This document shows positions 7,663 through 16,687 of a stretch of 50,897 nt of DNA, piece after piece. Position numbers and translations under genes: made by a program. The stretch's first letter is position 1, and each line of letters opens with the position of its first letter. The DNA lies in NCBI GenBank assembly GCA_017410455.1, contig JAFQQT010000059.1:1-50897 (forward strand). Reading direction: 5' to 3'. A model generated the notes under the pieces. The model had not been told where the DNA came from, ran no database searches, and saw only the letters and a program-made list of their open reading frames with translations. Source of the stretch: Clostridia bacterium. Lineage in GTDB: Bacteria > Bacillota > Clostridia > Christensenellales > Aristaeellaceae.

Positions 7663-8829
7663 TTAGCCGACCAGACCGGAGTTCTCCAGGTTCTCGACCA
7701 GCCAGCGCTGCGCGAAGAGGTACACGGCCAGCAGCGGCACCAGGAAGATGAGCACGCCGGCCTGCTTGACCGCATCGAAGGTCAGGTCGCTGGCCTTGGA
7801 CAGGCCGAAGAGGCGGGTGGCGGTGTCCTGCACGAAGCGCTTCTGCGTGTCGTTGTTGGCGAACACGGTGGCCAGCTTCGCGCCCAGGTACTGCCCGTCG
7901 GGGTCGAAGTAGCGGGTGAAGTAGGTGTCGCCGTAGTTCCACACGAAGGACAGGATCGCCACGATCACGATGGCCGGGATGGCGTTGGGGATCATGACCT
8001 TGAAGTAGGTCCTGTAGAAGCCGCAGCCGTCGATCAGCGCCGCTTCCTCCAGCTCCTTGGGGATGTTCTTGAAGAACTGGCTGAAGATGAGGATCATCAG
8101 GCTCTGGTTCACGCCGAAGCCCAGCGCGGCCATGAGGTAGAGCGAGGCGGGATTGCCGATCAGGTTGGTCTCCGCACCCCACAGGCGCATGATGTAGAAT
8201 GCGTCGAAGTGCTGGAAGTACACATACTGCGCGACCAGCAGCGACTGACGGGGCACCAGGAAGGCCAGCACCACCATCAGGAAGAGGATGGGCGTGCCGT
8301 ACTTGTAGTTCACGCGGGCCATGGTGTAGCCGGTCATGGCGGAGATGAACACCTGGATGGCCATGATGGCCAGGGCGTAGAAGATGGAGTACGCCAGCGT
8401 CATGACGCCCTGCTTGAGGATGAAGTAGGAGGCCATCTCGAAGGACTGGGTGGAGAACTCCTCAGGGATCCAGATGACGTTGGGGTTGCCCAGATCCTCC
8501 AGATTGGCCAGCACCGTGGGCACCAGCTTCAGGAAGGGGTGCAGGATGACGAAGCACAGGCCCAGGATGAGGATCAGGGTGATGACGCCCATGGAGAAGT
8601 TGCCGACCTTCTGCTTGGCCATGTAGAGGTTCTGCTCGTTGGTCAGCTTGATCTTCTTCTTGGGCTGATTGAGCGGGGGTGGGGTGGCCACGGCGCCGCG
8701 GTTGGGCACGAAGATGGACTTGCCCTCGCTGTTGGGCATGGTCATGGAGCCCTGGGTGGTGACGGGAGGCGTGGAGGCGGACTGCTTGGTGGCGGCGATG
8801 ATGTTCGCCTTCTGCCGCTTGTTAGCCAT
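7663..8829 (-). CDS. Carbohydrate ABC transporter permease, MalG/AraQ type
   Basis: 388 residues with six predicted membrane spans and the EAA loop EAALIDGCGFYRTYFKVMIP, which docks to the ATPase. It carries an unusually long hydrophilic N-terminus of about 75 residues rich in Lys, Gln and Pro before the first span; family members usually start close to that span. It overlaps the previous permease gene by eight bases, and the pair would form one transmembrane channel. No ATPase gene is present in the window, so a shared MsmX-type ATPase is expected. Confidence 0.93.
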   Translation of the reverse strand: MANKRQKANIIAATKQSASTPPVTTQGSMTMPNSEGKSIFVPNRGAVATPPPLNQPKKKIKLTNEQNLYMAKQKVGNFSMGVITLILILGLCFVILHPFLKLVPTVLANLEDLGNPNVIWIPEEFSTQSFEMASYFILKQGVMTLAYSIFYALAIMAIQVFISAMTGYTMARVNYKYGTPILFLMVVLAFLVPRQSLLVAQYVYFQHFDAFYIMRLWGAETNLIGNPASLYLMAALGFGVNQSLMILIFSQFFKNIPKELEEAALIDGCGFYRTYFKVMIPNAIPAIVIVAILSFVWNYGDTYFTRYFDPDGQYLGAKLATVFANNDTQKRFVQDTATRLFGLSKASDLTFDAVKQAGVLIFLVPLLAVYLFAQRWLVENLENSGLVG

Positions 8830-9721
8830 TGTTCGACACCACCTTTCTGAAGGCCAGCAGGGCCAGACCCAGGATGATCAGGACGTTGAAGATGTACACC
8901 ACCGAGAGCGCGGAAGCCACGCCGATCTTGCTGCCGTGCACCACGAAGCCGAAGTTGTACACTTCCTCGGCGATCTGGCTGGTGAGGAACAGGTCGATGA
9001 TGGTGTAGATGACAACGAACATGACGATGTGCATGATGGAGGGGATGGTGACCTTCCAGAAGGTCTCGTAGGCGGTGGCGCCTTCGATCTTGGCAACCTC
9101 ATACATGCTGGGGCTGATGGACTGGAGCGCGGCGAGGAACACCAGCGTCTGCACGCCGGAGCGGGCGATGACGGAGAAGATGTCCTCCACGAACTGGATG
9201 ATGGGGTTGAGGTACGTCGTGGGGATGGCCGTGTACTGCACCAGGAGCCTGGTCACCAGGCCCTCGGCGAACAGGCCGTTGGACTGCACCATCTCGCTGC
9301 CGGTGGATACCGTCAGCATCTCCGTCACCACGTCCAGGCCCAGAATGATGGGCAGGAAGAAGATCATACGCACGATGGCGCGGCCCTTGAACTGCCGGTT
9401 GGCCAGCAGCGCCAGGAACAGCGACAGGAGCGTGATCAGGGGCATGTTGATGAGCATGTAGCTGTTCTCATCCAGCAGCACGCGCAGGATCTGCACGTTG
9501 CTGTCCACCGTGGAAACCTCGGTGGCGAACAGGTCCACATAGTTCTGGATGCCCAGGAAGGTGAAGCTCATGCCGCCGGTTTCCGGCACTTCGATCTTCT
9601 GGAAGGAGTAGTAGATGGTTTGCCCCAGCGGCACGGCGAAGAACATCAGGAAGCCCAGAATGAAGGGGATCAGGAATGTGAAACCCAGCAGCTTGCGCTT
9701 CGTTTCATACGTCAGGTTCAC
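8822..9721 (-). CDS. Sugar ABC transporter permease, MalF/UgpA type
   Basis: 299 residues, GTG start overlapping the DUF5696 stop (GTGA) with AAGGAGG upstream. Six or so membrane spans and the EAA loop EVAKIEGATAYETFWKVTIP are visible. It pairs with the MalG-type permease that follows. This second permease pair lies after the DUF5696 gene and has no binding protein directly beside it, so it probably works with one of the two encoded at the start of the array. Confidence 0.93.
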   Translation of the reverse strand: MNLTYETKRKLLGFTFLIPFILGFLMFFAVPLGQTIYYSFQKIEVPETGGMSFTFLGIQNYVDLFATEVSTVDSNVQILRVLLDENSYMLINMPLITLLSLFLALLANRQFKGRAIVRMIFFLPIILGLDVVTEMLTVSTGSEMVQSNGLFAEGLVTRLLVQYTAIPTTYLNPIIQFVEDIFSVIARSGVQTLVFLAALQSISPSMYEVAKIEGATAYETFWKVTIPSIMHIVMFVVIYTIIDLFLTSQIAEEVYNFGFVVHGSKIGVASALSVVYIFNVLIILGLALLAFRKVVSNNG

Positions 9722-12423
9722 AGGGCGCCTCCTTCCTGCGCGGGGGCAACCAGCAGGTAAGTGCCGGGCGCCACCGTGCCTTCGGTGGATTCATAGGGCA
9801 GGGCGGAGTAGTTGGTGATGACCACCACATCGCCCTCGTAGGTGGTGCGGAAGACCTGGGGCTGCAGCAACTCGTGGTTCACGATATCGCGGCCGCCGAT
9901 CTTTTCGCGCAGCTCGTCGCACCTGGCGGCGGTTTCGGTGATCTCCTTCTGCCAGGCATCCCAGTGCACGGCGTACATGGCCTCAAAATGGCTGCTCTTG
10001 AGCACATCGGGGTTCTGCACGCAGATGGTGTACTTGATGGAGGTGCCCAGCTCAGCCGCCTGCATGAGGAAGTAATCCGCATCGCGGGAGGAGAGGTTGA
10101 CGTCGGTGGAGACCACCTGGGTCAGGCCGGAGAGGGCCAGCTGACGGAAGGGCACTGTGGCGTAGTAGGAGGCGTAGCCGCTGCTCTGACGGGACACGTC
10201 GGTGGCGTAGGTACCCATGGCGGCCACATCCGCGAAGGGGTTGCTCAGCGCCAGGTTCGTGTTGTCAGAGCCGAGGATCTCCAGGGCCTGCTTCACATAC
10301 GCGCGGGACTGCACGGGGTTGACCACATCGTTGTAGCGGTAGTCCGCATAGACGGTGTTGGCCAGGTCGCCGATGGCGAGGTTCGCGCCGGCCAGGGTAT
10401 CGCTGCCGATCTTGTCCTCGCGGATGCTCTCAGCCAGGGAGGCGAAGAAGCGCGGGGAAACGTAGGTGTACTCGCGGATGGGATCCCAGCGGCCATTCAT
10501 GCGCGCGGTGTCAGCACGGTAGAGGTAGACGGTCATGGCGCTGTTGGAGTAGTCGCGCATCGCGTGCAGGTAGGGGATGTAGTTGCGGCCATTGTCGTAG
10601 ACCTTGCTCAGGTTCACCTGCAGGAAGAAGTCGCTGCCGTTGTCCGCCGCGGCGTCCAGGAGCTGGGCCAGCTCGGCTTCCTTGCCGTTCTGGCTGACGA
10701 GCTTCAGGCCATCGTTGAGGCTGGAGAGGATGCCGCCGTTGAAGGCGCCATCATACTGGTAGGCAACGCCGTGACCCTTCAGGGCATTGACGACTTCCAG
10801 CGCGTCCGCGTAGGTGGTCATGGACTTGGTGGCATCGTAGGGCACGCCCACGAAACGCTCCGTGAGGGTCACCGCGCCCATCAGCTCCAGGTAGATGCCG
10901 GGGCCCTTGGGGGTCTCGACCGTCTTGCCGGAGATCTCGGCCAGGTAATCACGGTAGGTCATGGCCATGTCGTAGTAGGTCACCTTGTCGGCGTAGGGGA
11001 TGTAGCGGACGGTGAAGTCCGTATCGATGTGGCCGGAGGTGGCCAGGTAAGAGGCGGTGTTGTCCGCATACGCGCCGTAGATGCGCACCCAGGAGTGCTC
11101 CAGGGTATCCACGGAAACGTAGGCCTTGTTCTTACCCGAGGTGGGGGAGGCGAGGGAAACGTGCAGGTTGGCGGTTTCCGAGCCTTCCTCGATGATGGCC
11201 AGCATGCCGTGAGTGCTCTCGGCGCCGCCGTACATCACGCCGAAGACGGGCATCATCAGCTCCTCGGCATACTCGCTCTGCCAGTAGTAATCGTTGATGT
11301 AGTCGTTGTCCATGTAGGGGCGGAGCACATCAGGGATGGTACCGTCAGAGGTGTTGAACTCCATCAGCGCGCCTGCGCCGTCGGGCACGAGGTAGTAGCC
11401 CTTTTCTTCCTTGCTGGCGGCAGTGGCGCACAGGTTGGGCAGCACATGGATGCGCTGGAGCTGGAAGTACTCGTTGTAGTTGACGATCTCGTCCGTGGGG
11501 ATGTTAACGACGATTTCGCCCTTCTCATTCAGGGTGACCTCGATCACGAGGCTGAAGTTGGCCAGCTGGGGGTTCTCAGCGGTGTGGCCGTAGGTCGCGC
11601 AGTCTGCCAGGAGCATTTCGCGCGTGTAGCCGACCTGCTCCGCCAGCGCGATGATCTGGCGATCCGCGTCGGGGTTGGCGCTGTTGCCCGAGGTCTGGAA
11701 GGGGTACTTGGTGGGGTCGGAGGGATCGACGCGCCAGTAGCGCTCGAACACCGCGCGGTAGAGCACCTCAGTGCCTTCCGCCTCCAGCTCCTCGATGCGG
11801 GAGATGAAGAAGTCGTAGCTCTCCTTGGAAAGGGTGCGGGGCATGTACGCGAACAGCTTCTTGGTGTTGTCCAGGATGCGCATCTCGATGCGCACGCCGT
11901 TCTCGATCCGGTAGACCTGGTCGTAGTACGCCTGGGTTGTCACGCCGGTTTCCGCGCCGGTTTCGGGGTCGACTTCGTTGACCGATGCGTAGAGCATGGT
12001 GCCGTTATCATAGGAGTTGAAGGTGGTGAACACGTTGTTCGCGCCCACGAATTCGACCAGCAGCAGGGCCTTGTCTTCGCCGGTTTCCGCATTGGGCATG
12101 GCGGAGGACCAGACGGTGCCGTTGCTGTCGGTGAGGGTGAAGATCATCTCGACCGGGTCGTAGGACAGGACGCGGCCTGCCTGCTCGGCGACCACGACCG
12201 TCTCGCCCTTGCGGTAGAGCTTGCCGTTGGACACGCCCGGCTCGAAGTAGATCTGCTCACCCAGCGTGGCGGGGGCGCTCTGCTCCACAGGGACGTCCGT
12301 CGCCTTCAGGGAGAAGGCGGGGGCGTACCAGATCAGCAGGCCGATGCCGATGATGACAACCAGCGTCAGCAGCGTCCAGCGGATGGGGTGGGAACCGTAG
12401 AAATTCTTGATCTTTTCCAGCAT
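9718..12423 (-). CDS. DUF5696 protein, membrane-anchored, putative TIM-barrel enzyme
   Basis: 901 residues from the ATG at 12423 (AAAGGAGG upstream). One N-terminal membrane span (about 15-32) leaves nearly everything outside. The first half is beta-rich. The second half (about 500-800) looks like a TIM barrel, with segments such as GHGVAYQYDGAFNGG, SDFFLQVNLSKVYDNG and SNSAMTVYLYRADTARM. The layout matches the family I know as DUF5696, which accompanies sugar ABC transporters in Firmicutes and whose activity is not described. A surface glycosidase or glycan-binding role is likely by context only; I cannot assign catalytic residues. Confidence 0.8.
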   Translation of the reverse strand: MLEKIKNFYGSHPIRWTLLTLVVIIGIGLLIWYAPAFSLKATDVPVEQSAPATLGEQIYFEPGVSNGKLYRKGETVVVAEQAGRVLSYDPVEMIFTLTDSNGTVWSSAMPNAETGEDKALLLVEFVGANNVFTTFNSYDNGTMLYASVNEVDPETGAETGVTTQAYYDQVYRIENGVRIEMRILDNTKKLFAYMPRTLSKESYDFFISRIEELEAEGTEVLYRAVFERYWRVDPSDPTKYPFQTSGNSANPDADRQIIALAEQVGYTREMLLADCATYGHTAENPQLANFSLVIEVTLNEKGEIVVNIPTDEIVNYNEYFQLQRIHVLPNLCATAASKEEKGYYLVPDGAGALMEFNTSDGTIPDVLRPYMDNDYINDYYWQSEYAEELMMPVFGVMYGGAESTHGMLAIIEEGSETANLHVSLASPTSGKNKAYVSVDTLEHSWVRIYGAYADNTASYLATSGHIDTDFTVRYIPYADKVTYYDMAMTYRDYLAEISGKTVETPKGPGIYLELMGAVTLTERFVGVPYDATKSMTTYADALEVVNALKGHGVAYQYDGAFNGGILSSLNDGLKLVSQNGKEAELAQLLDAAADNGSDFFLQVNLSKVYDNGRNYIPYLHAMRDYSNSAMTVYLYRADTARMNGRWDPIREYTYVSPRFFASLAESIREDKIGSDTLAGANLAIGDLANTVYADYRYNDVVNPVQSRAYVKQALEILGSDNTNLALSNPFADVAAMGTYATDVSRQSSGYASYYATVPFRQLALSGLTQVVSTDVNLSSRDADYFLMQAAELGTSIKYTICVQNPDVLKSSHFEAMYAVHWDAWQKEITETAARCDELREKIGGRDIVNHELLQPQVFRTTYEGDVVVITNYSALPYESTEGTVAPGTYLLVAPAQEGGAL

Positions 12424-12438
12424 GTTCGAACCCCTCCT

Positions 12439-13071
12439 TTACTGCAGGCGGCGCATCAGCTCTTCCGTCACCGAGGCGACGAAGGAGTACATGCGCTCCA
12501 GCATGGTGAAAATCAGCACGCCGATGAACAGGATGACGGCCGCAGCCACCACGGTCATCACCATGGAGGCAAGGTTGCCGGCAAAGCTGTATTCATGGAC
12601 GGTGCCCAGGCCTGCGATGAGCAGGAAGACGAAGTACGCATAGCAGACCATCTGGATGGAGGTGAGGATCATGACCTCCTCGGTGGTGACAAAGTTGCTG
12701 GCAAAGGTCACGATGGCGTCGCCGACGATCAGCACCGTCAGGCTGTAGCAGATGACGATGTAGATGTCCTTGAGCTTGCCCTTGCCGTTGAACAGCGTGG
12801 TGATGGTCCAGTTGGACACCGACGCCAGCACCACCACGGAGATGGTGGAGATGAAGATGGACAGCGCGTCCATCTCGTCGATGTTGTTCATGTTCATCAC
12901 GAAGCCCGTGTACTGATAGCTCAGGCACCGCAGGATCGCGTAGATGACGAGCAGCGCGGTGGCGATCAGGAGGCTACCGTGATTGCGGAAGCGGATCTCG
13001 AAGAAGCCGTCAAAGGGGTGCAGAAGCGAGTGCCCCCAGTACTGCAGCTTGTCTTTGGTCAGCAGCTTCAC
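12439..13071 (-). CDS. YIP1-type polytopic membrane protein
   Basis: 210 residues with a GTG start that overlaps the previous stop (GTGA). After a short cytosolic head (KDKLQYWGHSLLHPFDGFFEI, typical of the YIP1 group) come about five membrane spans. YIP1-like proteins in bacteria have no fixed function. Its constant place between the NHL protein and DUF5696 genes suggests a membrane partner of those proteins; this is an inference. Confidence 0.8.
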   Translation of the reverse strand: MKLLTKDKLQYWGHSLLHPFDGFFEIRFRNHGSLLIATALLVIYAILRCLSYQYTGFVMNMNNIDEMDALSIFISTISVVVLASVSNWTITTLFNGKGKLKDIYIVICYSLTVLIVGDAIVTFASNFVTTEEVMILTSIQMVCYAYFVFLLIAGLGTVHEYSFAGNLASMVMTVVAAAVILFIGVLIFTMLERMYSFVASVTEELMRRLQ

Positions 13072-14645
13072 TTGCTCAACCTCCTTTGCTTGCGGTGATA
13101 GGCAACCTCAGACCAGAGCACTGCGCCGATGGCCACGACAGCCACGACGGCAATGATGCCGAAGTTCTCCTTCATGACGATGGTGCGGTATCCCTTGTAG
13201 GCCTTGGAGTAGAACTCGTGGTTGTTGCCAAGCTTGAAGTAGCGCATGGCCTCCTCGTATTCCTCCTGCATCAGCTTGTTCTTGCCGATGCCCACATAGG
13301 CCGTTTCCAGGTTCGCGCACAGGCGCAGCACTTCCTCGAACCAGCTGGTCGCTTCGTCCCAGTCGCCGTTGTAGTATGCCTCGGAGGCGTTCAGCAGCGC
13401 CATGCCGAAGTCGGTGGGCTCGAAGATGTACATGCACTTCAGGCCGCTGTCGGTCACAACCAGCTTATCGCCCAGCCAGGCGATGCCCGTGGGATTGCGG
13501 AACTGGCCGGAGAGGTTGCCCATGGAGCCGAAGACCGTCAGCAGCTCGCCATCGAAGTTGTACATGAAGATGCGGCCACGGGTCTTGTCCAGCACGGCGT
13601 AGACGCCGTAGGGCTTGACGGCGATGTCGGTGAAGGCGCTGGCGGCGTCGGGCCCCAGGTCACCCACCACGGGCGTGTTGCCCATCTCGCGCAGGACGTT
13701 GGCGCCGGCGAAGTTCAGGCGGAAGACGCTCTTGGTGGCGGCCGAGTCGCTGGTGACGGCCATGATGAAGCCTTCGCCATCCAGGGTGACGTTGTTGAAG
13801 GCGGGCGCGTAGGTCTTGCCCATCTTCTCCTTCTGCTCATCGGTGGCGATGGACTTCCAGAAGAAATCCAGCAGGTTGATGGTGGGCTCGTTCACGCCGA
13901 AGTAGCGGGAGAAGGAGCCATCCTCGTTCAGCTCGATGATGCCCTCGTAGCTGGACTTGACGACCACGTAGATGCGGTCGGCGTTGTCCACGGCGAGCTT
14001 CGCGGGCTTGAACTCGGTCGCGCCGGTCATATCGGCGGGACGGTAGATGAAGCGCTTGAAGAGGAAGGTAGTGCCGTCCAGCACGACGATGCGCTGGTTG
14101 CCGGAATCGGCGATGTACAGCTCATTGGTCTTCTCGTGGAAGAACACGCCCTCGCAGCCCTTCAGGCTCGTGGTGGTCTTGGTGGAGGAATCGGGCATGC
14201 CATTGGCGTCCACGGTGAGGTTGGAGGCGCGGCCCTTGTCGTTGAGGGTCTTGATGGTGTTGATGGGGTTGATGCCCGTCAGCTCATTGCCGTTCTCATC
14301 GTAGATGGTGGCCATGGTGCCATCGGCGTTGAAGATGTAGACGCGGCCGGTCTCCGGGTTGCCGTCCGCCACGATGATGCGGCCGTCGGAGGTGGTGCAC
14401 ACGTCAGACACCGTATTGAAGGGGAAGGATGTGGCAGAGGTCTGCCCCTTGGAGTTGGTGCGGTACACCGTGCCTTCGGTAATCACCATGGAAAGGTTGA
14501 AGGCCGCAGGGGTGGACTTGATGTTGCCGTAGAAGTCGAAGGTGTAACCCTGGTAAACATTGCTGGAGCCGGTCGCGGCGAAGCTGACGCTTCCCGCCAG
14601 GATCAGGAGGGCGGCCAGCATGATTGCAATGATTCTCTTCATCAT
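13068..14645 (-). CDS. NHL-type beta-propeller/TPR protein, C-terminally anchored
   Basis: 525 residues from the ATG at 14645 (AAGGAGG upstream), with a signal peptide (1-22). Six-bladed-propeller-like repeats (about 45-420) show NHL motifs such as LYIADSGNQRIVVLD and FRNPTGIAWLGDKLVVTDSG. A short TPR-like helical region follows (about 420-480: AYYNGDWDEATSWFEEVLRL, EEYEEAMRYFKLG). One membrane span near the end (IIAVVAVVAIGAVLW) leaves a basic tail inside. The propeller therefore faces outward from the membrane. A glycan- or protein-binding scaffold for the importer is a reasonable guess; no enzyme motif was seen. Confidence 0.82.
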   Translation of the reverse strand: MMKRIIAIMLAALLILAGSVSFAATGSSNVYQGYTFDFYGNIKSTPAAFNLSMVITEGTVYRTNSKGQTSATSFPFNTVSDVCTTSDGRIIVADGNPETGRVYIFNADGTMATIYDENGNELTGINPINTIKTLNDKGRASNLTVDANGMPDSSTKTTTSLKGCEGVFFHEKTNELYIADSGNQRIVVLDGTTFLFKRFIYRPADMTGATEFKPAKLAVDNADRIYVVVKSSYEGIIELNEDGSFSRYFGVNEPTINLLDFFWKSIATDEQKEKMGKTYAPAFNNVTLDGEGFIMAVTSDSAATKSVFRLNFAGANVLREMGNTPVVGDLGPDAASAFTDIAVKPYGVYAVLDKTRGRIFMYNFDGELLTVFGSMGNLSGQFRNPTGIAWLGDKLVVTDSGLKCMYIFEPTDFGMALLNASEAYYNGDWDEATSWFEEVLRLCANLETAYVGIGKNKLMQEEYEEAMRYFKLGNNHEFYSKAYKGYRTIVMKENFGIIAVVAVVAIGAVLWSEVAYHRKQRRLSK

Positions 14646-14657
14646 CTGTGCGCCTCC

Positions 14658-15752
14658 TTAATCCTTCATGCCCGAGGTGGACATGGTTTCGATGACGTTG
14701 GACTGGGAAATGACGAACACCGCCACGGGCACGGTCATCATGATCAGAGAAACCGCAGAGGACACGCCCGTACGCGCGATGCCGCCGGAGACCAGCTGGC
14801 TGAGCACGTAGGACAGGGGCTTGAGTTCCTCGGAGTAGATGAACACGCCGCCGGTGGTGCCCCACATCTGCTGGAAGGACAGGATGATCAGGGTGATCCA
14901 TGCCGGCTTACACAGGGGCATGATGATCTTCCAGTAGATGGTGAACTCCTGCGCGCCGTCGATGGTGGCGGCCTCCAGCAGGGAGTCGGGGATCTGGCCG
15001 ATGAAGTTCTTCATCAGGTACAGGCCCAGCGTGCCGCCAACGGCCGTCAGGATCACCGCCCAGTAGGTATCCACCAGGCCCAGGTAGGTCATGATCAGGT
15101 AGTTGGGGATGGCCGTCACGGCGCTGGAGAACATCAGCGCGTACACGATCAGCTGGCTCATCACGCGGCTGCCCGGGAACTCATACTTCGCCAGCGCGAA
15201 GGCGGCCAGGCTGCCCAGCATCACCGTGCCGAAGGTGCCCAGGCCGGTGATGATCAGCGTGTTGAACAGGTAGCGGGACAGCGGGATGTCGAAGCCCTCC
15301 AGGATGAAGGAGAGGTCGAGGAAGTTGTCCAGCGTGGGGTTGTCAACGGTCAGCTTGGGCGGGAAGATGAAGATCTCGCTCATGGGCTTGAAGGCGTTGA
15401 CTACCGTGTACACCAGCGGGAACAGGGAGAAGATGCCGAAGATGCCCAGGAAGATCATCAGCGCGATATCCACCGCCAGGGAGCGGCGGGTGCGCAGGCG
15501 GCGCTTGCGCAGGAAGGTCTGAACATTGGGCAGCATGATGAAGGCCACAAACAGCGTCACGAAGGGAATCAGGATCAGGATCGACTTCAGGATCCTGGGG
15601 AGCTCGCCCTGCAGGAGGAAGATCAGCCCGTAGGACAGCGCGTAGAAGGCGATCCAGCCCGCCGCAAAGGCGATGACCAGGCGCAGCGCACAGGCGAGGA
15701 AGCTGATCTTGTCCGGTTTGGTCTGGTAAAGATTCTTCTTTTTCTTAGCCAT
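14658..15752 (-). CDS. Carbohydrate ABC transporter permease, MalG type
   Basis: 364 residues with a Lys-rich start (MAKKKKNLYQ). Two extra hydrophobic segments (about 20-75) precede the usual six-span permease core. The EAA loop is EAATIDGAQEFTIYWKIIMP. It lies 14 bases after its partner permease, and the two would form the first of two channels in the array. Confidence 0.93.
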   Translation of the reverse strand: MAKKKKNLYQTKPDKISFLACALRLVIAFAAGWIAFYALSYGLIFLLQGELPRILKSILILIPFVTLFVAFIMLPNVQTFLRKRRLRTRRSLAVDIALMIFLGIFGIFSLFPLVYTVVNAFKPMSEIFIFPPKLTVDNPTLDNFLDLSFILEGFDIPLSRYLFNTLIITGLGTFGTVMLGSLAAFALAKYEFPGSRVMSQLIVYALMFSSAVTAIPNYLIMTYLGLVDTYWAVILTAVGGTLGLYLMKNFIGQIPDSLLEAATIDGAQEFTIYWKIIMPLCKPAWITLIILSFQQMWGTTGGVFIYSEELKPLSYVLSQLVSGGIARTGVSSAVSLIMMTVPVAVFVISQSNVIETMSTSGMKD

Positions 15753-15766
15753 TTCTCTTTACCCCC

Positions 15767-16672
15767 TTAACCGATTTTGCGCAGGACCTTCTGCACCAGG
15801 ATGTTGCAGAAGAGCATCAGCAGGAACAGGAACACCGCGATGGTACAGGCGTAGCCCATCTCATAGCGGAGGTTGCCGTAGTCATGCAGGTGGGTCATGA
15901 TGGTATGGCCCGCATAGTTGACCGACGGGAAGCCCACCAGGTCCAGGGAGATCTGGCTGACGGAGAAGGAGTTGGTGATCTGCATCACCGCGCCGAACAT
16001 CAGCTGGGGCTTCATGGCGGGCAGGGTGATGTACCACAGCTCCTGCCAGCGGTTCTTGATGCCTTCCACAGCGCCCGCCTCGTACATCGCGCGGTCAACG
16101 GTCTGAAGGCCTGCGATGAAGGACAGGAAGGACACACCCAGGCTCATCCAGATCTGCACGACGATCAGGATGGGCATGATGTAGGCCTCGGTGGTCAGCC
16201 AGTAGATCGGCTCCTGCAGGAAGCCCAGCTTCATCAGCCACGCATTGGCATAGCCGTAGGTGTCCGAGGAGAAGATCAGCTTCCACACCAGGTACACATT
16301 GCCGGAGATGGAGGGCGCGTAGAACACCAGCGTCATGATGGCGCGGGGGATCGGCGGCAGCTCGTTGATCAGCCAGGCAAAGATGAAGCACATGATGTAG
16401 GACAGCGGGCCGGTCAGGATGGCGAAGACCAGCGTGTTCTTGATGGCGGTGAGGAACACGTCGTCTTCAACGATCAGGGTGACGTAGTTGCGCAGGCCGG
16501 TGAAGTCCGGCAGGCTGGTCATGTTGAAGGACGTGAAGCTCAGGAAGATGGAGGCCGCAACCGGCAGCACCGTGAACAGGATGAACACGATGGCGAAAGG
16601 GGCCACCATGAGATACTGATTGCGATATTTCTTCATCGCCGCGCCCAGAGGCAGCTTGTTTGCAGTTGTCAT
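15767..16672 (-). CDS. Sugar ABC transporter permease, MalF type
   Basis: 301 residues, ATG at 16672 with AGGAGG upstream. Six predicted spans and the EAA loop EAGAVEGIKNRWQELWYITL are visible. It is encoded between the anchored binding protein and the MalG-type partner, the standard order for sugar importers. Confidence 0.93.
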   Translation of the reverse strand: MTTANKLPLGAAMKKYRNQYLMVAPFAIVFILFTVLPVAASIFLSFTSFNMTSLPDFTGLRNYVTLIVEDDVFLTAIKNTLVFAILTGPLSYIMCFIFAWLINELPPIPRAIMTLVFYAPSISGNVYLVWKLIFSSDTYGYANAWLMKLGFLQEPIYWLTTEAYIMPILIVVQIWMSLGVSFLSFIAGLQTVDRAMYEAGAVEGIKNRWQELWYITLPAMKPQLMFGAVMQITNSFSVSQISLDLVGFPSVNYAGHTIMTHLHDYGNLRYEMGYACTIAVFLFLLMLFCNILVQKVLRKIG

Positions 16673-16687
16673 GCGTGTCTCCCTCCT

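Noticed and set aside
9874-13098. Open frame of over 1,000 codons on the plus strand opposite the DUF5696 and YIP1 genes
   Set aside because: Rich in Gly, Val, His, Ala and Asp with no domain or ribosome binding site. It mirrors the codon bias of the real minus-strand genes.
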